Shown here: one piece after another, positions 1 to 7,348 of the stretch
Position numbering within the stretch: the first letter of the stretch is position 1
Layout of the letters: each line of letters starts with the position of its first letter
Assembly: GCA_026991065.1 (NCBI GenBank)
Contig: JALXCG010000506.1
Coordinates: 1 to 18,215 of the forward strand
Direction: 5' to 3'
DNA: 18,215 nt
From: Gemmatimonadota bacterium
Lineage (GTDB): Bacteria; GCA-2686955
Translations under genes and position numbers: made by a program
The notes under the pieces: generated by a model
The model's database searches: none
Told to the model about the DNA's origin: nothing
Seen by the model: only the letters and a program-made list of their open reading frames with translations

Positions 1-2420
1 TGGGCCTTTCGCGCTATACCGCTGCGGTGCCGGCACTGGGCTATGCCTTGACCGGCTACCTGGTCACGCTGACCGCCAGTGGGCATGGCGGAAAGATTTG
101 GACCGCCGCCTATCTGCCGTTGCTGTTCTTTGTCTGCCGGCGTGTGTTGCGGCGACCGGTTTTGCTGCATGTGCTGGCGGCCGGCCTGGTCGCGGGGGTG
201 CAGATGTTGGCGGGGCATTATCAGGTCGTCTTCTACAGCTGGTTGGCGGTGGGGCTGCAACTGCTTTGGTACCTGAGCGGCGCCGCGCCGGCGAGCCTGG
301 CGCGCGGGATCCGGGAAGATGGCGATTCGTTTGGCAATCCGCGGCGCCTGCTGGCTTGGCTCGCGGTGCCGCTCTTGGGGGTGGGGGTCGCCGCGGCGCA
401 GTTTGTTCCCGCAGCGAAGTATGCACCGTGGTCCAACCGCGCGCAGCCCAGCTTTGAGTATGTGGCTTCCTTCTCGTTGCCGCCGGGAGAGATTGTTACC
501 TTCGGCGCGCCGCACTTTTACGGGTTCACGGCCGCGACCCAGATGCGCGACTACTGGGGGGCTCTCCCGATTCGGGGCAGCACCGAGTATATGGGGATCG
601 CGCTGCTGCTTCTTGCGCTTGTCGGCGTTGGCGTGGCCGATCGGCGTTTGCCGAGGCGGATCGCGATCGGCAGCGCCGCGATCTTTCTGATTGGGGCCGT
701 TGCGACACTGCTACCGCTGCCGGCGGAAGTGCGCCCTCTGCTCGGTTTCGATCTTGCCGCGAGTTCATTCCTGATCGCGACCTTGGGGGTCGCGCTGTGG
801 CACTGGGTGGAGCGGATTCGCGGCGGCGAAGCGGCTGGAAGCGGCCGGGCGTGGCGTGCCGCCGCGCGCTCGGAAGCGGCCGGGCTGCTGCTCCTGATCG
901 GAGCCTGGGCGGGTTTCTTGATGGTTGGCGATCACCTGCCTACCTACCATCTTTTCGGGAATCTCCCCGGTTTTGATCGCTTCCGGGCGCCGCATAGCAT
1001 GGTTCTGCTGGTTGCGTTCTCGGTGGTCATGCTGGCCGGGCTGGGGTTGGAGGAGATCTACAGCGCGGCAAAAGGGCGCCGCGATGAGCGCAAGGACGGC
1101 GCGACTGACAAGGCGGGCAAGACGAAGCGAGGCGCGCGGCGGGCATCCCGGAGCCGGACCGTTTCCGCGGAAGGCGATGGCCTTGTGGCTGGTGCGGTTG
1201 CGCCGGCCGGAGGGGGAGCTTTGTTGAAAGCTCCTTTGGGGTTTCTCCTGTTCGGTGCCGCTGTGCTGGTGTTGGGCCTGCTTTTTCGCAACTCGATCGT
1301 TGCCATGGGGGCGGCCCGTCTCAGCGGGAACACTGCTCCCGCGGCGGCGGTCCTGACCGCCGTGGAAGGGTTCTATGGGCGCGCCATCGGGTCGTTGGCG
1401 ATTGCGTTGCTCCTCTGGGGTGGGGTTTGTGCGTGGCTGGTCGCGGGGTTGCGCGGGTTGTTTACTCCGCGCGTCCTGGTGGGCGGTGTGCTGCTGATCA
1501 CCTGGGCTGAACTCTATGTGGTGGACCGGGTGTATGTACGTCCCTTTGACGAGGATGCCGCTTTTGCGGCGATCGAGGCTCAGCCAACGCTGCGCTATCT
1601 CGTGGAACGCGTGGCGAATGATGCAGCGGCCGGCAATCCATCCCGGGTGGCGAATCTGGCTTTGGAGCAGATTCGCCCCAACGATCCCGCCGCGGTGGGA
1701 CTCATGCTTACCGGGGGTTACCATGGGGCGCCGATGGGTGCCGTTTGGGATGCTTTGCACTCCGATGTTCCGGGGCTGGCGGAAACCTACATTGGTTTGA
1801 TGGGTGCACGGTATCTGTTGTATCCCAAAGCGCTGCAAGCCGAAGGGGCGTTTCGGACCGTCGCCGGCACGAAGCGGGCCGAGGGCACCGGGCCACCTTT
1901 TGTGGTGGAGAACTTGAGGGCGCTGCCTCGTGCCTGGGTGGTGCACCAGACAGAAGTGGTCAATGACCGGCAGCGGCAGTTGGAGCTGCTGGGTCCGGGC
2001 GGCATCGACCCGAGAGCGGTTGCCCTGCTTGACGAGCCACTCGCGGAATCTCTGGCGCCGGAATCGGCGGCCCGCGCGGCCGGCGGAGATGCAGAGGCCG
2101 CGCGGATCATCTCTTACGCACCGAATCGCGTCGAAGTGCAGGTGGATACTCCCGCAGCCGGCCTTTTGGTGCTCTCCGACGCATACTACCCGGGTTGGAT
2201 CGCTTTTCTGGATGGGGATGATGGGCGGGCGCCCGTGCGGGCGGATTTTCTGCTGCGAGGTGTTCCGGTGCCCGCTGGTCGGCACAGCGTGGTGTTCGAG
2301 TTTCGTCCGAGGGCGAATCTGGTGGGGGCAGTGATCAGTCTGGCTACCGCGTTGGGCTTGTTGGCCGGCATGCTTTGGCGAATTCGGGCGCGCAGGCTCG
2401 CCGAACTTCGCCTAAGATGA
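1..2420 (+). CDS. YfhO-family polytopic membrane protein (5' partial)
   Basis: The reading frame is open from base 3, so the start lies left of the window; the GTG at 27 is internal. The 805 visible codons end in TGA at 2418. Many hydrophobic segments span the first two thirds (roughly bases 40-270, 345-410, 590-720, 755-800, 875-930, 1005-1060, 1225-1290, 1380-1510). A short motif with LPGFDRFRAPHSM near bases 970-1002 and the C-terminal YYPGW...DG...GVPVPAG pattern (about 2185-2275) are typical of the YfhO family (PF09586). In Firmicutes, YfhO proteins are GT-C-like enzymes that move sugars from polyprenyl-phosphate to surface polymers. Here that role is inferred, helped by the GT2 gene that follows with an ATGA-type junction. 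A very basic hydrophilic loop lies at about 1066-1200. The acceptor is unknown; family assignment is fairly sure, function is not. Confidence 0.85.
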   Translation, partial: GLSRYTAAVPALGYALTGYLVTLTASGHGGKIWTAAYLPLLFFVCRRVLRRPVLLHVLAAGLVAGVQMLAGHYQVVFYSWLAVGLQLLWYLSGAAPASLARGIREDGDSFGNPRRLLAWLAVPLLGVGVAAAQFVPAAKYAPWSNRAQPSFEYVASFSLPPGEIVTFGAPHFYGFTAATQMRDYWGALPIRGSTEYMGIALLLLALVGVGVADRRLPRRIAIGSAAIFLIGAVATLLPLPAEVRPLLGFDLAASSFLIATLGVALWHWVERIRGGEAAGSGRAWRAAARSEAAGLLLLIGAWAGFLMVGDHLPTYHLFGNLPGFDRFRAPHSMVLLVAFSVVMLAGLGLEEIYSAAKGRRDERKDGATDKAGKTKRGARRASRSRTVSAEGDGLVAGAVAPAGGGALLKAPLGFLLFGAAVLVLGLLFRNSIVAMGAARLSGNTAPAAAVLTAVEGFYGRAIGSLAIALLLWGGVCAWLVAGLRGLFTPRVLVGGVLLITWAELYVVDRVYVRPFDEDAAFAAIEAQPTLRYLVERVANDAAAGNPSRVANLALEQIRPNDPAAVGLMLTGGYHGAPMGAVWDALHSDVPGLAETYIGLMGARYLLYPKALQAEGAFRTVAGTKRAEGTGPPFVVENLRALPRAWVVHQTEVVNDRQRQLELLGPGGIDPRAVALLDEPLAESLAPESAARAAGGDAEAARIISYAPNRVEVQVDTPAAGLLVLSDAYYPGWIAFLDGDDGRAPVRADFLLRGVPVPAGRHSVVFEFRPRANLVGAVISLATALGLLAGMLWRIRARRLAELRLR

Positions 2421-2458
2421 ACTTGCAGCAGCCCATCGCCAGAGATATCGGATTCCGA

Positions 2459-3229
2459 ATGCGCGCACTCATCGTTGTTCCCACATATAACGAGGCAGAG
2501 AACATCGTTCCGTTTCTGGAGCGCCTGCTGGCGACTGACGCCGGCATGCCTTTTGATGTGCTGATTGTCGACGACAACTCTCCAGACGGCACCGGAGATC
2601 TGGTGGACCGGATCGCGGGCCGCGACGAGCGCGTGAAGGTGCTGCACCGGCCGGCCAAGGAGGGGCTGGGATCTGCTTATCGCGCCGGATTTCGTTGGGC
2701 TCTGGAGGGGGACTGGGATCTGATCCTGGAGATGGACGCTGATTTCAGTCATGACGTTGCCTACCTGCCGCGCTTCATCGAGGCCGCGCGGGACGCTGAC
2801 CTGATCATCGGCTCGCGTTATGTGCGCGGCGTGTGTGTTGTCAATTGGCCCATGTCGCGCCTGTTGCTCTCCTACTTCGCCAATATCTATGCCCGGCTTG
2901 TAACCGGAATGCCGGTGGCCGATGCGACCGGCGGATTCAAGTGTTTCCGGCGGGAAGTCCTGGAGACGATTGATTTTGCGCGGATTCGATCGGAAGGCTA
3001 CGCGTTTCAGATCGAGATGAACTTCAAGGCCTGGAAGCATGGTTGGCGTCTGCGCGAGATCCCGATCGTCTTTACCGACCGTCACGAGGGCTCGTCGAAG
3101 ATGAGCAAGGCGATTGTGCGGGAGGCGATCTGGATGGTGTGGCGTCTGCGTCTGGACGCGCTGTGGGCGGCGTGCGTTGGGCGTGCGCCCAAGTCGCGTG
3201 CAACCATCCGTCGTTCTTTGGACGGTTGA
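2459..3229 (+). CDS. Polyprenyl-phosphate mannosyltransferase-like GT2 (DPM1/Ppm1 type)
   Basis: This 256-residue protein is a family 2 glycosyltransferase of the dolichol/polyprenol-phosphate mannose synthase group, which transfers a sugar from GDP-mannose (or a related donor) to polyprenyl phosphate at the cytoplasmic membrane face. It opens with MRALIVVPTYNE, followed by DDNSPDGT (38-45), the metal-binding EMDADFSH (91-98), GSRYVRG (118-124), DATGGFKCF (155-163) and F-x-DR-x-x-G-x-SKMS (205-216). No C-terminal membrane segments follow, unlike CsbB/GtrB forms. The start at 2459 is preferred because the family usually begins just before VVPTYNE; an in-frame ATG at 2417 overlaps the upstream stop as ATGA and would add 14 residues. 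Neither has a strong ribosome binding site. Sugar specificity cannot be read from the sequence. Confidence 0.9.
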   Translation: MRALIVVPTYNEAENIVPFLERLLATDAGMPFDVLIVDDNSPDGTGDLVDRIAGRDERVKVLHRPAKEGLGSAYRAGFRWALEGDWDLILEMDADFSHDVAYLPRFIEAARDADLIIGSRYVRGVCVVNWPMSRLLLSYFANIYARLVTGMPVADATGGFKCFRREVLETIDFARIRSEGYAFQIEMNFKAWKHGWRLREIPIVFTDRHEGSSKMSKAIVREAIWMVWRLRLDALWAACVGRAPKSRATIRRSLDG

Positions 3230-3232
3230 CAG

Positions 3233-4339
3233 GTGCTTTTGCCCTTTCTTGCTGCGTTTGGCGTGGCTCTTCTGGCCGCCCTCGTGGGTACACCCTGTGC
3301 GCGCTACGGGGGGCGCCGGCTGGGACTGTTGGATCAGCCGGGCGGCCGGCATATTCATGGCCAACCGATCCCTCGCGTGGGTGGCATGGCGATCTTTCTT
3401 GCCTTTGTTGCCGGAGAGACCACGGCGTGGCTGTTGATTCGGCATGACTGGATCTGGCCGCCGCTCGATGGAATGCGCGCCTCGGCGTTGCTCTACCCCG
3501 GGCATGCCAATCTTCGGCGCATTTTCGTTTTGAGCGCGGCGGTCGTGCTCTTGGGGTTGATCGACGATATCTGGACCGCGCGCAATTGGGTCAAGTTCCT
3601 GGTGCAGGCGGCGATCGCTTTCGCCGCGGTTTCGCTGGGTTTTCGGATTGAATGGGTAACCACGCCCTGGGGAGCATCTGTTGCGGCGGGGGCCTGGAGC
3701 ATCCCGATTACGGTCTTGTGGATCATGGTGCTCATGAATGGTCTCAATTTCGTTGATGGAGTGGATGGGCTGGCGGCTGGGCTGACGCTGATCGCCAGTC
3801 TTGCACTCTTTGTCATTGCCGTGCTCCGCGGCAATCTGGAGACGGCTTTGCTTTTGACGGGGTTGGCTGGAGCCGTGTTGGGTTTTCTGCGCTACAATCT
3901 GCACCCGGCGTCGATCTTTATGGGGGACGCCGGCTCTCTCTTTCTCGGTCTTTCTCTGGCACTGATTACGATCATCGCGAATTTCAAGAGCGCGGCCACG
4001 ATTGCACTGATCGTTCCCATGACGATCTTGGCATTGCCGCTCCTGGAGATCACATCGACCACGTTGCGTCGCATCTGGGCGGGGCGCCCGGTTTTTTCTG
4101 CGGACCGGAAACATCTCCATCACCGTCTTCTCGATTTGGGACTCTCGGCTCCCAGAACCGTTGCGATTTTCTATCTCTATGCCATTGGTGCCGGGTTGAT
4201 CGCCATCGCCGCGGTCCTGCCCGATCGCCGTGTGTTCCCCCCGGCCCTGTTGGCGATCTGCGTCGCCGGAGCCAGTGGATTGCTCTATCTGTTGCGGCTG
4301 GCGCGTAGAAGAGCGCGGAAAGGAGCAGAGCGTGAATAG
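3233..4339 (+). CDS. WecA/TagO-type polyprenyl-phosphate sugar-1-phosphate transferase
   Basis: This 368-residue integral membrane protein belongs to the MraY/WecA family (PF00953). It should transfer a HexNAc-1-phosphate from a UDP-sugar to undecaprenyl phosphate, the first step of a lipid-linked surface glycan. Visible family motifs are HGQPIPRVGG (42-51), the catalytic LIDD (109-112), NFVDGVDGLA (172-181), FMGDAGS (229-235) and the HLHHRL loop (294-299), between about ten hydrophobic segments. The HxHHR loop fits WecA/TagO rather than MraY, which has the HHHFE motif seen in the true mraY at 14569. Translation starts at GTG 3233, three bases after the upstream stop and in the same frame; no clear Shine-Dalgarno is seen. 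It overlaps the next gene by eight bases. The exact sugar substrate is unknown. Confidence 0.9.
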   Translation: MLLPFLAAFGVALLAALVGTPCARYGGRRLGLLDQPGGRHIHGQPIPRVGGMAIFLAFVAGETTAWLLIRHDWIWPPLDGMRASALLYPGHANLRRIFVLSAAVVLLGLIDDIWTARNWVKFLVQAAIAFAAVSLGFRIEWVTTPWGASVAAGAWSIPITVLWIMVLMNGLNFVDGVDGLAAGLTLIASLALFVIAVLRGNLETALLLTGLAGAVLGFLRYNLHPASIFMGDAGSLFLGLSLALITIIANFKSAATIALIVPMTILALPLLEITSTTLRRIWAGRPVFSADRKHLHHRLLDLGLSAPRTVAIFYLYAIGAGLIAIAAVLPDRRVFPPALLAICVAGASGLLYLLRLARRRARKGAERE

Positions 4340-5828
4340 ACGCCGGTTGCTGATTGTCGGTGCGGGGGCAGCGGGGCGAATGGTGGCGGACGAAGTCATC
4401 GCAAAGCCGGAACTCGGGCTTGAGTTGGTCGGGTTCATCGATGATTCACCGGCCCTTGCGAACAGGAAGATAGGCGGCCGCAGCGTGCTCGGCCAGCGGG
4501 GCGACATTGCCGCCCTGGTGGATGCTCATCGGATCGATCTTCTTCTTCTGGCTTTGCCGTCGGTAAGCGGTGACAAGATCCGGCAATTGGTGAAGATCTG
4601 CGCCGCCACTCCAGCAGAGGTTCGAATCGTTCCAGGGCTCCGCGAGATCATTATCGGAGACGTTTCCTGGAGCCAGATTCGCCCGATTCAGCCGGAGGAT
4701 CTTCTCGGCCGGGAGGCGGTCGAACTGGAGCCGGATGCCGCCGCTCGCTCTCTGCGTGAGCGCAGGATTCTGGTAACGGGGGCGGGAGGTTCGATCGGTT
4801 CGGAGCTGTGCCGCTGGGCAGCTCGATCCCGCGCGGACCGAATCATTCTCCTGGGGCACGCGGAGAATGAGCTGTTTGAATTGGAAGAGGAGCTGAACGC
4901 GGAATTCCCGGGAGTATCCACGAATTGTGTCATCGCGGACATTCGCGATCGCGCCCGGTTGGACCGTGTGTTCCTGCGCCACAAGCCGGAGTTTGTTTTC
5001 CATGCGGCGGCGCACAAGCATGTCCCGATGATGGAGGAGAACCCGCTCGAGGCGATCAAAACCAACATCTTTGGGACGGCGAACGTCGTCGCGGCGACGA
5101 AGATCTGCGAAGCGGAACGGATGGTGATGCTGTCCACCGACAAGGCCGTGCGCCCCACCAATGTGATGGGGGCCAGCAAGCGGGTGGCGGAGATGCTTCT
5201 GCAACGTGCCGCGGCCCATTGGGGCGAGGGTGGGCCACGCCTTTCCATGGTTCGGTTCGGCAATGTTCTGGGAAGTCGAGGCAGTGTTGTGCCGCGTTTT
5301 CAGCGGCAGATCGAACGCGGTGGGCCGGTGACAGTCTCGGATCCGCGGGCGCGGCGCTACTTCATGACGATTAGAGAGGCGGCCTTGCTGGTTGTTCTGG
5401 CCGGCAGTCAGGCGCGAGGTGGCGAGGTCTTTGTGCTGGACATGGGCCAGCAACTCTCCATACTTGAATTGGCGCAGCAGATGATCGCTCTGGCCGGGCG
5501 CCGGGTGGCGATCGAGATCACCGGCTTGCGACCGGGTGAAAAGCTGACCGAGGATCTGTGGACGGCTGAATTCGCCCCGACACAGGTTCCCAAGGTTTAT
5601 CTCGCGGAACCGGTCACCCCCGCGGATCCGGTGCTGGAGTCCGCGCTGAGGGGGTTGCAGGCGGCCGCCGAAACCGGTGATGAAGATGCGGTTCGTGGGC
5701 TGTTGGCGGGGCTGCTGCCGGGGTTTCCGCGGAACCCGGGGGCACCGGTGACCGGGCTCTCGCAGCGCTCGGGTTCCCGCCTGTCCGCGGTTTCGAGGTC
5801 TCCATCGGGTGAGGAGTCCGCGAGTTGA
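4332..5828 (+). CDS. CapD/FlaA1-type nucleotide-sugar 4,6-dehydratase/epimerase, soluble form
   Basis: This 498-residue protein has two Rossmann units: an N-terminal nucleotide/CoA-binding-like domain (GAGAAG at 10-15, GFIDD at 34-38) and a C-terminal NAD(P)-dependent SDR dehydratase domain (TGAGGSIG at 149-156, HAAAHKHVPMME at 224-235, STDKA at 268-272, M279-x3-K283, RFGNVLGSRGSV at 308-319, GLRPGEKL at 398-405). Met in place of the usual catalytic Tyr is the hallmark of the PglF/WbpM/CapD group, which makes UDP-4-keto-6-deoxy-HexNAc. Long members normally carry about four N-terminal membrane helices; none are present here. The start is GTG 4332, preceded by AAAGGAG at 4319-4325; reading further upstream only gives the out-of-frame overlap with the previous gene. 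The last 30 residues are Ser/Gly/Pro-rich and probably disordered. It likely supplies the sugar for the transferase upstream. Confidence 0.87.
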   Translation: MNRRRLLIVGAGAAGRMVADEVIAKPELGLELVGFIDDSPALANRKIGGRSVLGQRGDIAALVDAHRIDLLLLALPSVSGDKIRQLVKICAATPAEVRIVPGLREIIIGDVSWSQIRPIQPEDLLGREAVELEPDAAARSLRERRILVTGAGGSIGSELCRWAARSRADRIILLGHAENELFELEEELNAEFPGVSTNCVIADIRDRARLDRVFLRHKPEFVFHAAAHKHVPMMEENPLEAIKTNIFGTANVVAATKICEAERMVMLSTDKAVRPTNVMGASKRVAEMLLQRAAAHWGEGGPRLSMVRFGNVLGSRGSVVPRFQRQIERGGPVTVSDPRARRYFMTIREAALLVVLAGSQARGGEVFVLDMGQQLSILELAQQMIALAGRRVAIEITGLRPGEKLTEDLWTAEFAPTQVPKVYLAEPVTPADPVLESALRGLQAAAETGDEDAVRGLLAGLLPGFPRNPGAPVTGLSQRSGSRLSAVSRSPSGEESAS

Positions 5829-6967
5829 CCCGGTGGAGAACGATGCTGAGCGGGATCGATCCTGCTCTCGCGGGCAGCTTGCGATTTCGGACGATCAGAG
5901 GGACCACGCCGGCGGGCTGGGACGAGTTGGTTCGCGCCGATGCGACGGCCAGCTATTTCATGACGCGCAACTGGTGGAATGCGTGTCTGACTCTGGTCCC
6001 GCGCTCTCACCAATTGGCGGTGACCGCCTGGCTTGAGGGCAGATTGGTTGCAGGGATCGCCGCGGTCGAGCAGGAACTGGGACCTTGGCGGCGGGTTTTT
6101 GCTCTGCCGATGGGAACCCACGGTGGCGTGCTCCTGCACCCGAAGGTTTTGCGGGATGCGCCCCGGCCGGAGCCGGCGGGAGATCTTCCGTGGTGGCCCG
6201 ATCGGGACCCGCGCTGGTTTTTCGAATCGTCTCTCGCAGCTGAACTGGCTCTGCGGTTGTTTGAATTGCCGCGCCTGCTCGAGTGCCATTTTTTCGACGC
6301 GGCCGGCAGAGCGGGAGAACGATTGGCTTTTCTCCCCGGTGTGCAATGCTCCTTCCCGGTGCAGCGGCTCCTGGCTACCGATCGAAGCACGGCGGAACTA
6401 TGGGGGGGGCTCTCTTCTCGCTGCCGCAACAAGGTGCGGAGGGCTCAGCGCGCCGGTGTGCGGGTGAATCGAGCGTCCGCTCCCTCTGCTGGAATGGCGA
6501 CTGTCGTGCATCTGCGCGAGGAGATGCAGCGCCGCCGCGGGCTGGATCTTGGCGTGAGTGACGCGCTCTTGAAGAATCTGGCTGAATCGTTCGGCGACTC
6601 CCCCGACGCCTTCCGAGTTGACATCTGGCACGCCACGTTACCGCATGAACCGCACCCGGTCGCCGCTCTGGTGAATCTCGCCGCGCCGCACAGAATCCAG
6701 AATCACGCCGCGCTCGCCAGTGACCGGGGGCGCGCGGTCGCAGCGCACAATGCGCTCCATTGGGCGGCGATCCAGGATGCGGCACAACGCGGTTGCCGCA
6801 TCTACGACTTTGGGCTTTCGGAAGGGCTGCCGGGGGTGGACGCCTTCAAGGCGTCTTTCGGTGCCGCACCTGTGCGAATGCGTGCTTGGCAGCGAATCCA
6901 TCCCTCAATGCGCGCGGTGAAGGCCGCGCGTCGCCGGTGGGGCGGGGGGCTGGCACTCACCGTTTGA
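5825..6967 (+). CDS. FemAB/GNAT_6-like acyltransferase
   Basis: This 380-residue protein resembles the FemAB / BioF2-like acetyltransferase group (PF13480 type, GNAT fold). The signs are SSRCRNKVRRAQRAGV (197-212), with the basic K-x-RRA-x-x-x-G element that precedes the C-terminal GNAT half, and RIYDFGLSEG...FKASFGA (325-347), the usual C-terminal signature. FemX-type relatives add amino acids to peptidoglycan precursors, and others act in exopolysaccharide biosynthesis, so both sides of this locus fit. The proposed start is TTG 5825, overlapping the previous stop as TTGA, with GAGGAG at 5811-5816 eight bases upstream; an ATG at 5843 is the alternative. A run of eight G lies at 6402-6409. 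No signal peptide or membrane helix is seen. Substrate is unknown. Confidence 0.72.
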   Translation: MTRWRTMLSGIDPALAGSLRFRTIRGTTPAGWDELVRADATASYFMTRNWWNACLTLVPRSHQLAVTAWLEGRLVAGIAAVEQELGPWRRVFALPMGTHGGVLLHPKVLRDAPRPEPAGDLPWWPDRDPRWFFESSLAAELALRLFELPRLLECHFFDAAGRAGERLAFLPGVQCSFPVQRLLATDRSTAELWGGLSSRCRNKVRRAQRAGVRVNRASAPSAGMATVVHLREEMQRRRGLDLGVSDALLKNLAESFGDSPDAFRVDIWHATLPHEPHPVAALVNLAAPHRIQNHAALASDRGRAVAAHNALHWAAIQDAAQRGCRIYDFGLSEGLPGVDAFKASFGAAPVRMRAWQRIHPSMRAVKAARRRWGGGLALTV

Positions 6968-6976
6968 GGAGTCCCC

Positions 6977-7003
6977 GGCAACTGCGCAGAGCGGCTGGTT
7001 GCC
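6977..7003 (+). other. Inverted repeat / hairpin after the FemAB-like gene
   Basis: GGCAAC (6977-6982) and GTTGCC (6998-7003) pair perfectly; CAG/CTG can extend the stem inward with a left bulge. It begins ten bases after the stop codon of the acyltransferase gene and has no T run, so it is not a canonical terminator by itself. It is the first of a series of inverted repeats in this spacer. Confidence 0.4.
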
Positions 7004-7015
7004 CAGGAGACGGTG

Positions 7016-7040
7016 TGCGGCGATCGGGAAAACCGCCGCA
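7016..7040 (+). other. GC-rich hairpin in the spacer
   Basis: TGCGGCG (7016-7022) pairs perfectly with CGCCGCA (7034-7040) around an 11-base loop. There is no following T run. It sits between two other inverted repeats in the only long non-coding stretch of the window. Confidence 0.45.
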
Positions 7041-7053
7041 TGGAGAGTGCCCA

Positions 7054-7094
7054 CGGGCAGATCTAAGCTCTTCCTTTGGGGGAGGATCTGTCTG
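7054..7094 (+). other. Long imperfect hairpin in the spacer
   Basis: Two consecutive stems can form: CGGGCAGATC (7054-7063) with GATCTGTCTG (7085-7094), including two G-U pairs, and CTCTTCC (7068-7074) with GGGGGAG (7078-7084), also with two G-U pairs, around a TTT loop. Only a four-base TAAG bulge separates them on the left arm. That is up to 17 pairs. The G-U pairs work only in a + strand transcript. A-rich sequence, not T-rich, follows, so a simple intrinsic terminator is unlikely. Confidence 0.5.
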
Positions 7095-7117
7095 GAAACC
7101 ACAAAAAAACATCAACT

Positions 7118-7141
7118 GCATTGCAACGTGGCATGCTTTTT
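7118..7141 (+). terminator. Possible weak intrinsic terminator
   Basis: GCAT(T)GC (7118-7124, one bulged T) can pair with GCATGC (7131-7136) around AACGTG, and TTTTT (7137-7141) follows directly. The stem is only six pairs, so termination would be weak alone. Its place after three hairpins and before the mraZ promoter region fits the end of the upstream transcription unit. Confidence 0.35.
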
Positions 7142-7283
7142 GAATTTACGGGAGGGATAAGATTCCGCCCATCCCCACCTCCTTAAGCTATCCTCAACTC
7201 AGTCGAAATAAGAGGTGTTGGGCATTTTCTTGCTTGACCTTCTTTTCTTCTTCGCTGGTCTGAACTAATCTGATGTAAACATA
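7142..7283 (+). promoter_or_regulatory. Likely promoter region of the dcw cluster
   Basis: This AT-richer stretch contrasts with the coding DNA on both sides. A TTGACC sequence resembling a -35 box lies at 7234-7239 within a pyrimidine-rich tract (7232-7256), but no good -10 lies 16-18 bases downstream. A separate extended -10-like TGATGTAAA lies at 7271-7279 without a clear -35. I cannot choose between them, so only the region is proposed. Confidence 0.3.
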
Positions 7284-7308
7284 GTGGGGAGTCATCCCTA
7301 GAGTGGTT
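7284..7308 (+). promoter_or_regulatory. Candidate MraZ operator repeats
   Basis: GTGGGG (7284-7289) and GTGGTT (7303-7308) are direct repeats 19 bases apart, roughly twice the ten-base period known for MraZ boxes (TGGGN repeats in E. coli). Between them GGGA-GTCA-TCCC (7287-7298) forms a small palindrome. MraZ is known to bind such repeats upstream of its own gene. The middle repeat expected for a canonical array is missing, so this is tentative. Confidence 0.25.
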
Positions 7309-7348
7309 CGATTCGTTGATCGCCGCCACTGATCGCTGGAAGTCGTTG

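Noticed and set aside
765-2285. 506-codon open frame on the minus strand
   Set aside because: It lies opposite the YfhO-like gene, has a shadow-like composition and no family motif.
4230-4331. Upstream extension of the CapD-like ORF
   Set aside because: It overlaps the WecA-like gene; the extension is Cys/Arg/Ser-rich without membrane helices, and GTG 4332 has a near-perfect Shine-Dalgarno.
2186-4507. 773-codon open frame on the minus strand
   Set aside because: It lies opposite three well-supported genes. Its product is rich in Arg, Gln, Pro and Asp with no recognisable domain, typical of antisense frames in GC-rich coding DNA.
7101-7110. A7 run after the long hairpin read as a minus-strand terminator
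   Set aside because: On the minus strand the T run precedes the hairpin, which is the wrong order, and no minus-strand gene ends there.
7303-7315. GGTTCGATTC resembling a tRNA T-loop
   Set aside because: The flanking bases do not form a T-stem and no acceptor or anticodon stem could be built; it lies in the mraZ upstream region.
7316-7348. Earlier TTG start for mraZ
   Set aside because: The added eleven residues match nothing in MraZ, and ATG 7349 has a correctly spaced GGAAG.
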